From contig OX419757.1 of the NCBI GenBank assembly GCA_948567375.1, forward strand, positions 71,617,836 through 71,681,835: 64,000 bases of DNA. Direction: 5' to 3'. The stretch's first letter is position 1; the number at the start of each line of letters is the position of its first letter. This document shows positions 12,801-24,650 of this stretch, one piece after another. The notes below the pieces were generated by a model. That model was given only the letters and a program-made list of their open reading frames with translations. It ran no database searches and was not told the origin of the DNA. Made by a program: the position numbers and the translations under genes. The stretch is from Lunularia cruciata (lineage: Eukaryota > Streptophyta > Marchantiopsida > Lunulariales > Lunulariaceae).

Positions 12801-13150
12801 GAAAAACTTAATGCAAAACTTAAAATATGTCCTAATCAAAGAGATTTTATTTTTATTTTGAGAATAATGATAATTTTTTACCTATTATTATGTGCATAAT
12901 ATTTCATGTAATATCTTGTAATTTCAAATCGATAATTCCAATTAACATATTTGATAAATTAATTTGATTTGCCTCTTCAAATACCATGGTTTATCATTTC
13001 TTGAATAGACAATATGATCCACGTCAAAACAATTCCTGTTTACTGGATTATCCTATTTATCAATTTTGGGAAATTGTGATTTTATTTGTTTTACCTATGT
13101 CTACTTTATTCTCTTACCTTATTGTGGTATTATGGTGTGGCTTAGATGCG
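9865..13150. other. Unassigned DNA, weak coding-like traces
   Basis: No gene or transposon family was recognised. Short open frames at 10185-10415, 11101-11403, 11718-11993 and 12146-12358 look incidental. On the minus strand at about 11380-11860 there are coding-like pieces in shifting frames (for example DYEFLKREYDSWLSS and YGCTNNHDDFVKLVHF), suggesting an old, frameshifted gene or element that I cannot name. From about 12640 the DNA becomes AT-rich. Confidence 0.4.
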
Positions 13151-13198
13151 TAGTTGGATAGTTGGATGTTCATGTAGTTGGATAGTTGGATGTTCATG
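13151..13198. repeat. 24-bp direct tandem duplication
   Basis: Two perfect adjacent copies of a 24-bp unit (tagttggatagttggatgttcatg), each with an internal TAGTTGGA half repeat. It lies in AT-rich intergenic DNA. No function is evident. Confidence 0.9.
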
Positions 13199-14663
13199 AG
13201 CTAGTGTGTCTTTTTGAATTATCTCCATCGTTTCTTTTGAAAATAATATCATCTATCATTTATTAAGAAACTATTTTTAGTTAAATATCACATTTTAAAT
13301 GTAAAATAATTTTTTATTTTCTGTAAATGTGCTAACAGAAACTAAAAATTTGGTAAAAAAAATTAAAAATTACTGAATTGTATAATATGGAATACCAGAC
13401 TAAAACATTTATGATAATTATAAATTATTTTAAATAAAAAATTAATATCAAGTCCACTATATATTTCAATAAAAATAATTTTTAAATTCATTTTATTAAT
13501 AAATCAAATGAAAAATTCCACTCCAAGCAACCTCCTTTTATCACCTCGACTTCTAAAAGGAGCTTGTATTGTCTACACTAAAATTAAAAAATGTAAATGA
13601 TCTAAATTTTTAAAATTATAAGATCGTTAAATCAACTTATGCCCTTGTTAAAATGACTCACCCATCCATTTTGCACCACCGGAAATCACGTGATCATGTG
13701 ACCTAAACCCGCATTTCCCGTAGCGCGTAATCACGCGAGGTAAGGTCAATCGGTTTGAGAAGACCCTAAAATTATGGCAAATACAATATTAATACAAGTG
13801 GATCCCGGCTGCATAGGACACCATGCTAGTGGTTAACTAACCCCGGCATTAACTGGGAACTGCAGCTGGGGTTGGTTTCGGATCTTGGTTAATGCATAGA
13901 ATATCATTCCTTATTTCTTTACGGCATTTACGATACATTCTTTCTGCGCGCAAGTTTCCATTGAGTGGAGAACTTTTATTCTCCACATTTAATTTACCAG
14001 CATGGTTTATCGTTTATCCGAATCTAACCTTACCTGGTCATTTGAGTTTTTATTTTATTTTACAAAGTATCATATATGATCCTAAAGACAACTTCAAGTC
14101 AGAATTTTTAAAGGTTAGGTAGGTGTGATATCTTTAGCTCACAACATAAAGAAAATTTTTATATATGAATTACGATAGACTAGTTAATCAATGAATTTCC
14201 TTTAACTTTGTCACCAATACAAGTGAAAATAAAATGGCCCACTCTAAAGACCCTCCGTGATTCTCGCACTAATTGTTCCCTTAGATGTTTTAATTCTTCC
14301 TCAATGTAAATATCTACATAATTGTGCTGAACAAAATATAGATTCTTCTATACTGCTGTTAAACTATTCACTGTGTTTGTCCCGTTAAAGTGATGGTTGT
14401 CGTAGTTCTCAGTAAATGAATCATTTACCTTGAATTGCAACGCAGGTAGAAAAACGCTTGAAATTAAAGCACTTGATTAAAAGAAAGATATCCTTGTTCC
14501 GACCAGCCCTTTTCAGTGTCCTGTTAAGAGTTACTAATCTAAACATTTTTGAAACCTTTTACGACTGTTTAAGTTAGTTATGACCAAATTAATGTTATTA
14601 ATAATACGTGTGTTCGCTTTAGTGCAAGTAGGATCAGAGGGTTTCAGGCGAAATTCTTCATAT
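13199..14663. other. Intergenic DNA downstream of the kinase gene
   Basis: The stretch is AT-rich until about 13620, then more mixed in composition, with a GC-richer patch around 13680-13900. No gene was recognised. The ORF at 13892-14122 has no support. The part next to 14663 presumably holds the 3' untranslated region of the minus-strand kinase gene. Confidence 0.5.
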
Positions 14664-15581
14664 CTACGGGGATTTATCACTTTTGGAAAACCAGCGATGC
14701 CCCAGGACACGAGCAAGGCCGTCGTTTTGCGCACAAAGCTGATCAAATTTCTCTAGTAAATCCAATGCATCCGGATGCGCATTCTCTAGTCCGTGTCTAT
14801 AATCGAGTCTACCAGTGAGGAGTTGTTGCAGAATGGTTTTCAGGTTCATGTAATCATGATGTAGTGGCTTTCTCTCTCCTATAAACTCGGCAAATACTTC
14901 TCCAACTCGGTACTGATTTCGTTTTTTCACGTCAAGGGTCTGGACATACGTCGCCATCCCAAAATCGATGAGGATCGGTGTGGTTCTCACTTCATCTGTC
15001 ACTTTAAAGCATATGTTTGACAGTTTCAGATCACCATGAATTATGCCGTGTTGGTGAACGTGACGCACAGCCGTCACGATTTGTCGAAAAATCTTCTGTT
15101 GAGCATCATTGTCGTAGTTCGCGTCTTCGAGGGTGTGCTCTAAGGATCGATCCGACAGAAGTTTCAGGAGCATGTATATATGGTTCGGTGACTCGGCGAT
15201 TTCATAGCACTTGATTATGTTTGTATGTGGTGGATAGACCAGCCCACTGTAGCAGGCAGCCTCGGTCAATAGAACTCGCTTGTGATAGAACGCTTTGTTT
15301 TCTGGTTCCTTATTTACGTCTTTGATTGCGAATGTCTTCTGGTTCTTTTCACAGGATTTCACTATTCCCCATTCCCCTTGACCGAGGGTCTTGCCTAGCG
15401 TATATGTTAGACAAGATCCAGAGTTTATGTCTTGGTCTCTGTCTATAGATCCTATTGTTATTGTAAGGTTTTGTTCTTTAAGCACGTCGAGTATATATCC
15501 TCTTTTATCGGTTGCGAAGGGCTTTTTCTGATTCTGCTCCATCTTATAATGCGACTCCCCTATATCCTTGCGTTTTGACAT
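14664..15581 (-). CDS. Serine/threonine protein kinase-like protein, intronless
   Basis: A single uninterrupted 305-residue reading frame. After a ~58-residue basic N-terminus comes a compact kinase domain. It has a glycine loop GQGEWGIV (67-74), AIK lysine K87, a candidate helix-C glutamate E107, catalytic loop HGDLKLSN (182-189, with Gly instead of Arg in HRD) and metal-binding DFG (206-208). The catalytic D184, K186 and N189 are all kept, so activity is plausible. The activation segment is odd: no APE/SPE motif is visible between DFG and the LLTGRLDY region (about 254-261), and there is no extended C-terminal lobe. The protein ends shortly after a GHRWF motif typical of the domain end. No other domain, signal peptide or membrane segment is evident. 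The start is the first ATG of the frame. The substrate and family are not recognised. The lack of introns fits a retrogene or an acquired gene, but neither is shown. Confidence 0.8.
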   Translation of the reverse strand: MSKRKDIGESHYKMEQNQKKPFATDKRGYILDVLKEQNLTITIGSIDRDQDINSGSCLTYTLGKTLGQGEWGIVKSCEKNQKTFAIKDVNKEPENKAFYHKRVLLTEAACYSGLVYPPHTNIIKCYEIAESPNHIYMLLKLLSDRSLEHTLEDANYDNDAQQKIFRQIVTAVRHVHQHGIIHGDLKLSNICFKVTDEVRTTPILIDFGMATYVQTLDVKKRNQYRVGEVFAEFIGERKPLHHDYMNLKTILQQLLTGRLDYRHGLENAHPDALDLLEKFDQLCAQNDGLARVLGHRWFSKSDKSP

Positions 15582-16101
15582 TGTGATTCCTGTTGGTTTA
15601 CTCGTCAGTTTGGAGTGATTTGGTTCATGCAGTGGAATTTCAATTCATCGACGGATTAGTAAGGGTCGGCAGTTGGGAAGAAATTTCAGGAGACGCGATG
15701 AATGCTCCGCAGGTTAGGAATGCTTTAGTTAGATTCAGAAATCGTATGTTTCGACCGATGGGTTGATCGCCCATACCCGCTTCAACTGATTGAAACCTGT
15801 TAGATGACAAAAGACTGTTTTCTTGTCTGACTGGAGGAGATCACTTGGTTAGCACTGATTTGGAATCGTAGAGTATTTTCATGGACTTTGCTACATCAAC
15901 AATAGAAATGGAATCTGAACATTCTTGTGTCTAATCTATCTTACTGCAAATTCATCAAAACGCAATTTGAAATACGAATTTCTAGAAGGAAACTACTCAA
16001 ACTACTACCGAAGATCTACTCTAAGTCGATGATCGTTCGATTTTCATGCCATTTTTAGACAGATCATTAGAGGACCGATTGACTTAGAATGGCGAGTTGT
16101 T

Positions 16102-16683
16102 TTGTGTGAGAGGCTTTGGATGGTCGAAACATATTCAAAGCATAAGTCTCTTGGTTGCTCGCTACTGGTATCTGGTTTCCAAATTTTTGCAGCACCTGTT
16201 GAATTTACTCGTTCCTTCCACGAAACCCCTGCACGATCATACTTCGTACTCTTGAACCTGATCGTAACTCTACTACTTCTTCAACAGCACGATTATCCAT
16301 ACGTTCGAACCATGCAAAAGCATTTCAAATTTGACAAAGAAAGGGAGAATTCGGATAGTGTATATCACTGGTGCTCAAGCTTTACTCGACAATTGCGCTT
16401 CTCTCGACAATTGCGCTTCTCAGTTCCTCATCTCCGCACACCGTCATCAAAATTGCTCCAACTATTCCTGCTCCTCAAGAATTCGTGTCCCCTTTACGCT
16501 AGACCCTTCGTGTCGATGCGGCTATTAAATCTACGAGGAGGCGCAATATCCAAACGATATCCTTGTAGCATCAAAGAATGGATTTTATTGAAACGTCACT
16601 TTCAGTGGGTCGACCAATATTTTTATTCTGTATTTTCCAAACATGAGTACCTAGGAGACCGCAGTACTAACTTGAAAGAGTGA
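16102..16683 (+). CDS. Hypothetical ORF, doubtful
   Basis: A 193-residue open frame with no recognised domain. It has one hydrophobic stretch (FVLLNLIVTLLLLQ, about residues 48-61) that could span a membrane. It contains the direct repeat RQLRFS-RQLRFS, caused by an 18-bp DNA duplication at 16385-16420. The composition is rich in Ser, Arg and Leu, as random frames in mixed-composition DNA often are. It lies upstream of the kinase gene on the opposite strand. It could be a chance ORF. Confidence 0.2.
   Translation: MCERLWMVETYSKHKSLGCSLLVSGFQIFAAPVEFTRSFHETPARSYFVLLNLIVTLLLLQQHDYPYVRTMQKHFKFDKERENSDSVYHWCSSFTRQLRFSRQLRFSVPHLRTPSSKLLQLFLLLKNSCPLYARPFVSMRLLNLRGGAISKRYPCSIKEWILLKRHFQWVDQYFYSVFSKHEYLGDRSTNLKE
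16385..16420. repeat. 18-bp perfect tandem duplication
   Basis: Two adjacent identical copies of ctcgacaattgcgcttct (16385-16402 and 16403-16420). The unit length is a multiple of three, so the ORF it lies in stays open. Confidence 0.95.
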
Positions 16684-17834
16684 TCTATTTATGTTGAACC
16701 CTTTGTTTGGGCGTCCCTTTGATCGAAAATTGGTTATTCGCGATTCAAGTAAAAATAAATGATTGGTTAATTGAGCATAGTATTATCGAACACCTTATAA
16801 CTTAATGGTGCTTTGAGAAAAATGAGGTTTTTATTCCAGAACAATTCCTCACGTACATTCTTGTACGGTTAGTGAGTGTTGAGATTTTTTTTCGGGGAGA
16901 GGGGAAGGGGTACTTGTAAGTTGCATTGGTATCCACCAGTAGCCATGCACCGGAAATAGTGACATGAAGCTTGTTATGGGTTATGGTTTTCCTTTAAATA
17001 TTAACCATCTTACTTGAACGTTAATTAAGATTATAACAGGTGCATTAAAATGAGTCTTATGGATTCAAATGGGTAGTAAAAATAGCGCAAACAAGTAAAC
17101 TAGATTTGCAAATGCGAGACACACGAATCAATGAAGAGATCTCTTGGGGGTTCGGGCTTTGCTATCTTAATCACGCATGGGGAGAATATAATTGTGGTGC
17201 AAGAAATTTTAGCAAGTTGTCAATCTATAGCAGAAGTAGAAATGAAATCCGTAGAATTCAACCTTAGTGATAGAATTATGCTAGTACAAAGTTCATTTGA
17301 GTGATAGAAAAAGCCTACCGGAGCACAATTGAGCTCAATTTAATGATAGAAAGTACCAGAATGTAAGAAGGTTAATCTCATAAACAGTGTGGCATTGATT
17401 TGCAGAGGAGAGTTGATAAGGTTGATCTCGGCGCATGAACATTGACTTGCACCGCAAAAGTACTTGACAAGAGTTCACCAACAAAATAAAAAGATGTCTG
17501 AATGCATAGCTAGCAGAATGGTAAGGAGAGCTTGACAATGGTGATGGATTTTGTGAAGGCTACGAGTTGATGTACTCAAAAGAATAGATATAGATTATTC
17601 TTGCGTACAAGAGTGTGAATTACTTTTAAGGCGGCGTGACTTGGCACACTATTCATATTACTTGGTAGAGAGAATAGTAGTGGGTCATAATATTTAATTT
17701 CTCTCAGTTGTTTATAAATTTGGATTGATATGAATTCTTTTTATACTTTGTTTGGGCTTGTTAAAGATCATGATGTTTTGTGAAAGAGTAAATTTAGGCA
17801 AGAATCACAACTTTGTGTGGATCCAACTTGTGGT

Positions 17835-18820
17835 AGCACTGGATCAATTTGGCCACAAGGAGAATAGAGCCTGTAGAGGGAGAGTGAACTAATTTGGCTG
17901 GTATTAGCAAGGATCCACTACAAGATTTCCAAAGAAAGTTATCACTACCATTTTATCTGATTTGGTTAGGGAGGTGACATGGCCAGATAGCGAAGACAGG
18001 GAAAGAATTTCAAAGGTCTTTGGATTAAAAGGATTCTTCAAGTGTGTGGGATTAGTGGTCTGGACAACTTCTTCTTAGCACAAAGACCCAAAATCAATGT
18101 GTAAATCTACTTCAACAGGAATAGATCTAATTTATCAATGTGCAAGTGATATGTGACGACATGAGATGCATTAGTCATTTCAAGAGTGGTAAGGGTTTTA
18201 TATTTTTTTTAATTTGGTTATTGAAAAATAATGAGTTCTGTTGTTGTTTCCTAATGAGTTTTTGGTTGGTTTGTTATGCCTAGCATATCCTAGCCTAGGG
18301 AGAATATGCTCCAAATTTGACTCATATTCTCACTAGTCTTGAAATTTGTGTCTATGTGCATGCACAAGGATGCCAAGTTCTTGCCACAATATGATGTATC
18401 TAAAGAAGTCTCCCTCAAGGAGCCAATGAATCATTCAAACACCACCAAAATCTCTTAGGTGATTTGGGCTATATTCCCTTGAGCCATTCGGTGCCTTTAT
18501 TTAAAGTGCAATGCTCTCAAGATAGAATATATTTAAATAAATTTGTAGCTCAAACTTGGGTTGTTAATAAGCATTTCGTATGAGCTTTAAAGGCCTGATG
18601 GCATTCCCTACTTGAATTCAGGGTGCAATTGAAAGGTAACAAAGATATGAATCGGCATCTCTTACAATGGATCAATGTATTTATTATTGTACATAATTTT
18701 CTTATTAATAAAGTAGACATGCATGTGGGAGGAGGAGGAAGAGGAGTTTCAAGAGGAAGAAGTGGAGGCAAACATCCACCATGTCCTTCTCAAAGAAAGT
18801 CACAATAAAGAAGAGAGAAT
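17835..18820 (+). pseudogene. PIF/Harbinger-type transposase remnant
   Basis: Conceptual translation with frame changes gives the landmarks of HARBI1-like DDE transposases in the right order. An N-terminal segment (FGHKENRAC) is followed by TRFPKKVITTILS (about 17920) and TWPDSEDRERISKVFG with LKGFFKCVGLV (about 17980-18060). Next come AQRPK-like residues and a YNRK-like site, then a FQEW segment (about 18180) and an AYPSLGRICSKF segment (about 18280). A C-terminal ALKA-WHSL region and WINVFIIVHNFLI (about 18570-18705) close it, and an acidic glutamate run follows at about 18725. Several stops and frameshifts are present, so it is dead. No terminal inverted repeats were identified. The family assignment rests on recalled motifs. 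Confidence 0.6.
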
Positions 18821-20719
18821 ATCAATAATAATGAAACATATCTCAATTTTGATAGACTTGTGGCTTCTTGAACTCCAAATAACGTTATTGATAAGTGGTT
18901 CTACACATGAATAATAAAATGATTATTCTCATAAAAGGAATTATCGTTATTATCTCCAATGTCTCTCCAAGCTGTTATCAAAATTATATTTATGTCATGT
19001 TAAATTAAGCATGGTGTCACTTGTGACCATTCTTCTTATTGTTAGAGTGTAGATGGTAGTGAGTATGAGTATGGTATGAGTATTGCTAATCCACTAGTTT
19101 GGGTATTGCTAGTGGCATTATTTAGCATCATGGTGTTTATTTGGATGTTGTTGTCTTGAAAGGAGCTGGTTCTGGGTGCTAGCTTGGTGATAGCTAGATC
19201 TATTCTTTGATATTTCAATATTAGTCTTGAGAGTCAAAAATATTGATATTTGCATCTCCTCGGTTCACATTTTCTTTACTCAGGAAATGAATTTGAGAAT
19301 GTAAATACTCATATAGATGATTTTAGAATTTACTTTTTTAGTTTGAAAATAGAAAAATGAATGCTCAGATTGTAATTAACTTGATAGTGAAATCCACATC
19401 TTGAAAGGAGGGTTTGAAGTTAATTAGACAAAGAGATTGACATTTTGTAATCAGATTTCAGGATGAATATGTTGATGTTGTTGTATGAGAAAGTGCCTAT
19501 GATGTATAGATTGGTGGTTTGCTATATGAAGAAGGTGTTATTGTAGTAAGAAGGGAGACAACATACAAAGGAAGGATAAAGATGCACCATCAAAGAGACT
19601 CTTCCATTCTAAGATCATGACTTGAGTTATAATGGCGGAGTGAAGGTGCATTTCTTTGAAATAGAGTTATTTTAATTTAAGAGTTTTTCTAGAAATTAAG
19701 TCACATTTTATATTGATATGGAATACCAAGCGGTGACCAAGTGAGAAAATGGAGATCAAGTTATTGGTTTGAATATAAAGAGGTTAAAAAGTGAAAAACT
19801 TAGGATGATCTACATGTTTCTAGTTATATCACAATGGAATCAAATTTCAAGTTAAGGGAGAGATATTTTTCAAGAAAATCAAGGAATTGCAAATATCTAG
19901 AGTCCTAAGGAGTGGATTTTATAGAGGCCATGACAAGAGAGAGGGATTGAGAGAGAGAGCCAAAGAGAACTCAAGCACATGAATTTCTATTCCTTTGCAT
20001 GAGTTCTCTCTCAAAGGAATTTATAAGAAATTCCCTTTAAGAGGAAGAGGAAGTAGTCCACAAGAGAGAAAGGCACTAGAGTCAAATGGAGAAGGATAGA
20101 GTTTAGTGATCTACTTTAGAAGGAGGGAAGAAATAAAGGGAGGACTATTACCAAAAGAGAGCCATTTTTTAAGAGCAAAGAGGAGTTCATAGTTTTGAAG
20201 TGCAAGAGAGGGGAAGGGTTACAAGTTCACAGTATTGGAATATTGGAAGGTAAGAGAGGAACAATTTTCTTAAGAGAGGAGAGAGTGCACTTTGAAGATA
20301 AGAGATGAGATCTCATAGAATAGAGAAATCATAGAGAGGACCCAAAGTGCCAAACATTTTGGGACAAGATTGCCTCTCGCATCTGGGAACAAATATTTCT
20401 CTTGTAGAGATAGGAGGCATTCTTTGATATAAGACGGCCTAGGATATGCCAAATATGGAATATTTCCATGAGGATGAATGGTTGATTAGAATTCCATCAT
20501 TTATGGTAGATAATATGACATTTATCAAATATACATGGTCGGATCAGAATCAAATTGGACAATCTATGGATGAAATTTGAGAATTGGACTTAGATTCTTT
20601 GGGATTTATAGATGATTGTAATAAATTAATGTAAGTTCCTCTAAATTTATATTTGTGGCTAAATGCCTTCAGTTTCAATATGTTTCTCATTTCTATTTCC
20701 TCTATTTTTGTCCCCTAGA
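18821..20719. other. Unassigned AT-rich DNA with purine-rich tract
   Basis: No gene or element was recognised. Between about 19920 and 20340 the plus strand is unusually rich in A and G (gagagaga, gaggaagagg and similar runs). Old transposon sequence is likely but no family can be named. Confidence 0.35.
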
Positions 20720-21115
20720 TCTTGCCCAAAACCCCAAAGACACTCCCATATTTTGGACAAAATGTTGACAACCCTAAATAAAACCACAATGAGAAAACCA
20801 TGAGCAACACCTAAACCTCCACAAAACAAAACCCCACATTTTTAGAACCCTAAAAAAACCCCAAGTACATTTTTTTGTAATCATAACTTAAGTGAAACCC
20901 AACCAAGAAGAGGAAATTAGTCAAAATCCCCAAAAAACCCCAATGAAACACTTCTTCTTGGCAAAACCCCAACAAAACCCCAACAATATCAAGTGCTACA
21001 AACAAAACCTAGAGGAATCTTAACAAAACCTTTGCTAAACCAAATCAAGAGCATGAAACACAATGATATCCCAATAATAACAAAGCAATACTCAATTTCA
21101 AGCAAGACTTCAGCA
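20720..21115. repeat. AAAACCCC-rich strand-asymmetric tract
   Basis: The plus strand has many short A-run/C-run alternations: several AAAACCCC words plus CCCTAAA-like words in under 300 bp (about 20740-21010), with few G residues. The spacing is irregular, so it is not a true tandem satellite. It contains single CCCTAAA-type words but no telomeric array. Confidence 0.6.
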
Positions 21116-21841
21116 AAACCTGAGCAATGCCCCAGGTTTTCTTGGCTTTTGTGAGTAATTTTGGTAGTTATTTGGGTTATGTTTATGTTTATTTTTGGGT
21201 TATGTTTACATTTGCAAGTTTTGAGTGTATATTTCTTGTAGATTTGATTGTGCATAGAGTTTGGAAGAACGTGAGATGGGGTGACACATGCAGGTATAGT
21301 GAGTGGATGCACTCTCATGTTGATCCTTGAGATGATTCAAGATGCCTTTGTATTGCCACTTAGGGGGGAGAGGAGGAAGTCAATCTTATATCAATGGGTG
21401 CATGATTGGTCTCCTCTTAGAGATCACACTATGAGGAAGTACTTGGCAAAGTAATGTGTTTACCTAGCATGGAGAATTTTTTCCAAATGATAGGAGCACT
21501 ACTTGCCTTACTTGAAGGCCAAAGGTGGTGCATGCATATCTTTCACTTAGTGTAAAGACAAAGGTTGAGATGTCAAGGGTAGATTGCACTTGGCCAAAGA
21601 GTATTATGATTAGCTGACCTTATGTTACATGTTGTTAGTGAAAAGATGGTTTTCTTACAAAAGTAGCTTTGTAGGAAAATGGACGTACGTACAAAGTGAA
21701 ATGCATTAGTTAATTTCTCACTCACTTGTTCTTAAGAGTGGATTTATAAGCAAGGGAGAGGTGGACTATGACACTATAGGGGACAATAGGATTTATGTTC
21801 ACAATGGTAGAGAGGACAAGGGTCAAGATGAGAAGGATGAG
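21116..21841. other. Unassigned DNA
   Basis: No gene or element was recognised. The open frame at 21127-21330 has low-complexity aromatic/valine-rich content. The right edge abuts an LTR at 21842. Confidence 0.3.
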
Positions 21842-22209
21842 TGTAAAAGACAGAGGAGAGGAATAGGAGGATGGAAGATCAAAGTGAAAGATCATATTGG
21901 GACTCTTGAATGAAGGAAAATTTAAATTTGTATCATGAGCTTGGGCTTTGGTATTTATAAAAAACATACAAGGCTCTTGAGAAGCTTCAAAAGAAGCTTC
22001 ATAAAAGTCATCTTCTTGGAGTGCAAGCCAAGCTTCTCAAGAAGCTTCCTCCTACAAGTCACCATTTGGCATGCAGATTATCCAATGCTTGGAAGATACT
22101 ACGTAGCTCCTTGGATTTTCTAGGATATTCTTATAACTCTTGGCTAATTTGGCTTATTTGCTACTTCCTTAGTCTTGATTAATTTACTTGTAAATTTGAC
22201 ATTGTTACA
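21842..22209 (-). repeat. 3' LTR of minus-strand Ty3/gypsy remnant
   Basis: A 368-bp LTR running on the plus strand from TGTAAAAGACAG to CATTGTTACA. It belongs to the variant subtype shared with 9378-9864. The reverse complement of a chromodomain-encoding pol end lies immediately to the right (from 22210), so this is the downstream LTR of a minus-strand copy. Confidence 0.8.
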
Positions 22210-24650
22210 TATTCCTCCACCACTAGGTGGTGATGTCCTTGTCACCATAGAAGCATCAAACTCCTGGATAGCCATTTTGGAGATGAGAAAGAGGCTCCCA
22301 AGTGCAATCATGAAGGGGATACCCTTTCCAAAGGACCTTATACTCATTATGTTGTTGGTATCCTTGTTGAATATAGTAATGTGCAAGGATACAATCAACT
22401 TCATACTCCTCATGATTGTTGATAGGCATAGGAGGAGGAAGAGGGATTGGATACAAGAGTAAAAGGAAGATTGATTATAAATAAAGGGTTCCAACTTGGA
22501 AATGTGAAAGACAAGGTGGATTTGCACATGATAAGGCAAGGCAAGTTGATAAGCAAAAGGAGAAATGATTTGGGTGACATCAAATAGACCTATCCAATTA
22601 AGAGCAAGTTTTTAGAATTAATTATCAAGTGGGAGAGGTAGATTACTAGAAGAAAGCATGACCTATATGACCAAGTTGAAAAGTGAGATCACAACAATGT
22701 TGGTTCATATATTGTTTTTGACAATTTTGAGCAACAAGGAAATGAGATTTGGCTTGTTGTAAGATATTGTGGTCAAGAAGGTAGAAGAATAAGGGAGGGA
22801 GACAAGAAGAGAATTTAGCACAAGTGAGTTTTGGCCAAATTAAGGACGAAGGGAGAAAACTCTATGCTTGCCTGTTTGGAATTATTGTAGGCAAACTCAA
22901 AAGCTACAAGACACTCATCCTAGTTGGCATGGTAAACATTGACAAAGGCACAAAGCATATCCTCCAAGGTGCAATTTGCATGTTTGGTTTGTCCATCAAT
23001 TTGACAATGGTAGGCCATGGACAAAGTATGCTTAGTGCCAAGTATCTTGAAAAGTGCTTGCCAAATTTTTTTGGTAAAATGAGGATCATGATTGAAGATG
23101 AGTACATAAGGCATCCCATAATGCTTAAATACATTGTCAAAGTAGATTTAAGCCAATATTGGAGCATCCACTATATCAAATGTTGGTGCCAAATAGATTT
23201 GCTTACTAAGCTTATCCACAAATACCACAATTTTTATATGACCTTGATTTGTCATGGGCAAGGATGTGATGAGATCTAAGTTCATGTGTTGCCATCAAGT
23301 AGATGAGATAAGAAATGGTTGAAGGAGTCTACTTGGTTTTTGGTTGCTAACCTTGTTGCATTGGCAGCTCTCACAAGATCAAACAAACTCTTAAACACAT
23401 TGTGCCATGTTGGGCCACCACCATTGGCATTGTAGGGTATGCAAAAACTTGTCCATATCCATGTGGCCAATGATTAGTAAGTCATGGACTTCTTGAAGAC
23501 ATACAAGTTGTAAGTCACCCTTGGCTAGAATATAGATTTGGTTCTTCTAAAATAGAAGACCTTCCTTGAAGGAGAAGGTGATGTATTCCTTGTCATGTGT
23601 TGTGAGATGACCTTGTACCATTTGAAATAAGGAGTCTTGTTGTAAAGTAGTTTTAAACTCAATTTGGACCTTGGAGTAGATTAACATTATCATAATTGCC
23701 ATTGTGATGAGAGAAAGAGACTACAAATCAGATCATCATGATAGGGCATTGAGGATTATATGGAACTTACCATGTGGTTTGTATTCAAGTTTGAGGTCAA
23801 ACTTGAATTTTTTCTTCCCATGAATGATGTCAACTTTTCATGTGTTTCAAATGTAATGTGTACAACAAGGCTTTTTGTTTGGTTCATATGACCACTTGTT
23901 TTCCCAATAGATAATGCTTCCATACTTTAGTGACATATACCATTGCTAGTTGTTCCCAATCTTGAGTAGAGTAATTCCTTTTTGTAGTGTTCAATTGACA
24001 AGACATAAAGACAATGGGATGTGACCCATTAGGAATTCCTATTGCAACTTGGCTCCAATTGCAAATTTAGAAGCATCAAAATCAACCACACAAGGTAGCT
24101 AAGGATCATGGTTAAAGAATGGATCTTGAAGACACCATATGTTTCAACTATTAGAATGCTTCTTTGTGCTTGGTGGTCCACTAAAAGCTTGCGTTCTTCT
24201 CCAAGAGATCGGTCAATGGTGTAATTTAATGAGCATAGTCATTGGTAAAAACTTGCCAATCCATTAAATGCGCATACTTTTGAGGCATCTTTCAGAGTAG
24301 AATCATTAGTAATGGCCTTGATTTTCTCCTCTTCTATCTTGATCTCCTCTTGTGATATCTTGCGACCCAAGAAGGTAACTTCCTTTTGTCAAAAGGCACA
24401 CTTTGACTTCTTGTAGTAAAACTTTCATTGAGATAATCATCTTAGGATTTCTCTCACATGATTTTGCATGCTCTATCTCCATCTTGCTATAGATTAAAAT
24501 ATTATCCAATAAGACCATCACATACCTAATGCAATATCCCATCCAACACCTAATGCATCTTATCCATGAAGACTATTGGAGCATTAGTGAACCAAAAAGG
24601 TAAAACTCTCCATTCAAAATACCTATACCTTGTGCAAAAAGTAATCTTTT

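Larger units (their letters stand above)
15582..17834. other. Unassigned DNA upstream of the kinase gene
   Basis: This presumably contains the kinase promoter in its first few hundred bases (minus strand). No transposon or conserved gene was recognised. An ORF at 16102-16683 is listed separately. Around 16885-16915 there is a short G/T-rich run. Confidence 0.4.

Noticed and set aside
14664..15581. Giant-virus-derived kinase
   Set aside because: Viral insertions are known in seedless plants, but no neighbouring viral genes are present and no sequence evidence ties this kinase to viruses.
20720..21010. Interstitial telomere repeat
   Set aside because: Only isolated CCCTAAA-like words occur, not a tandem array.
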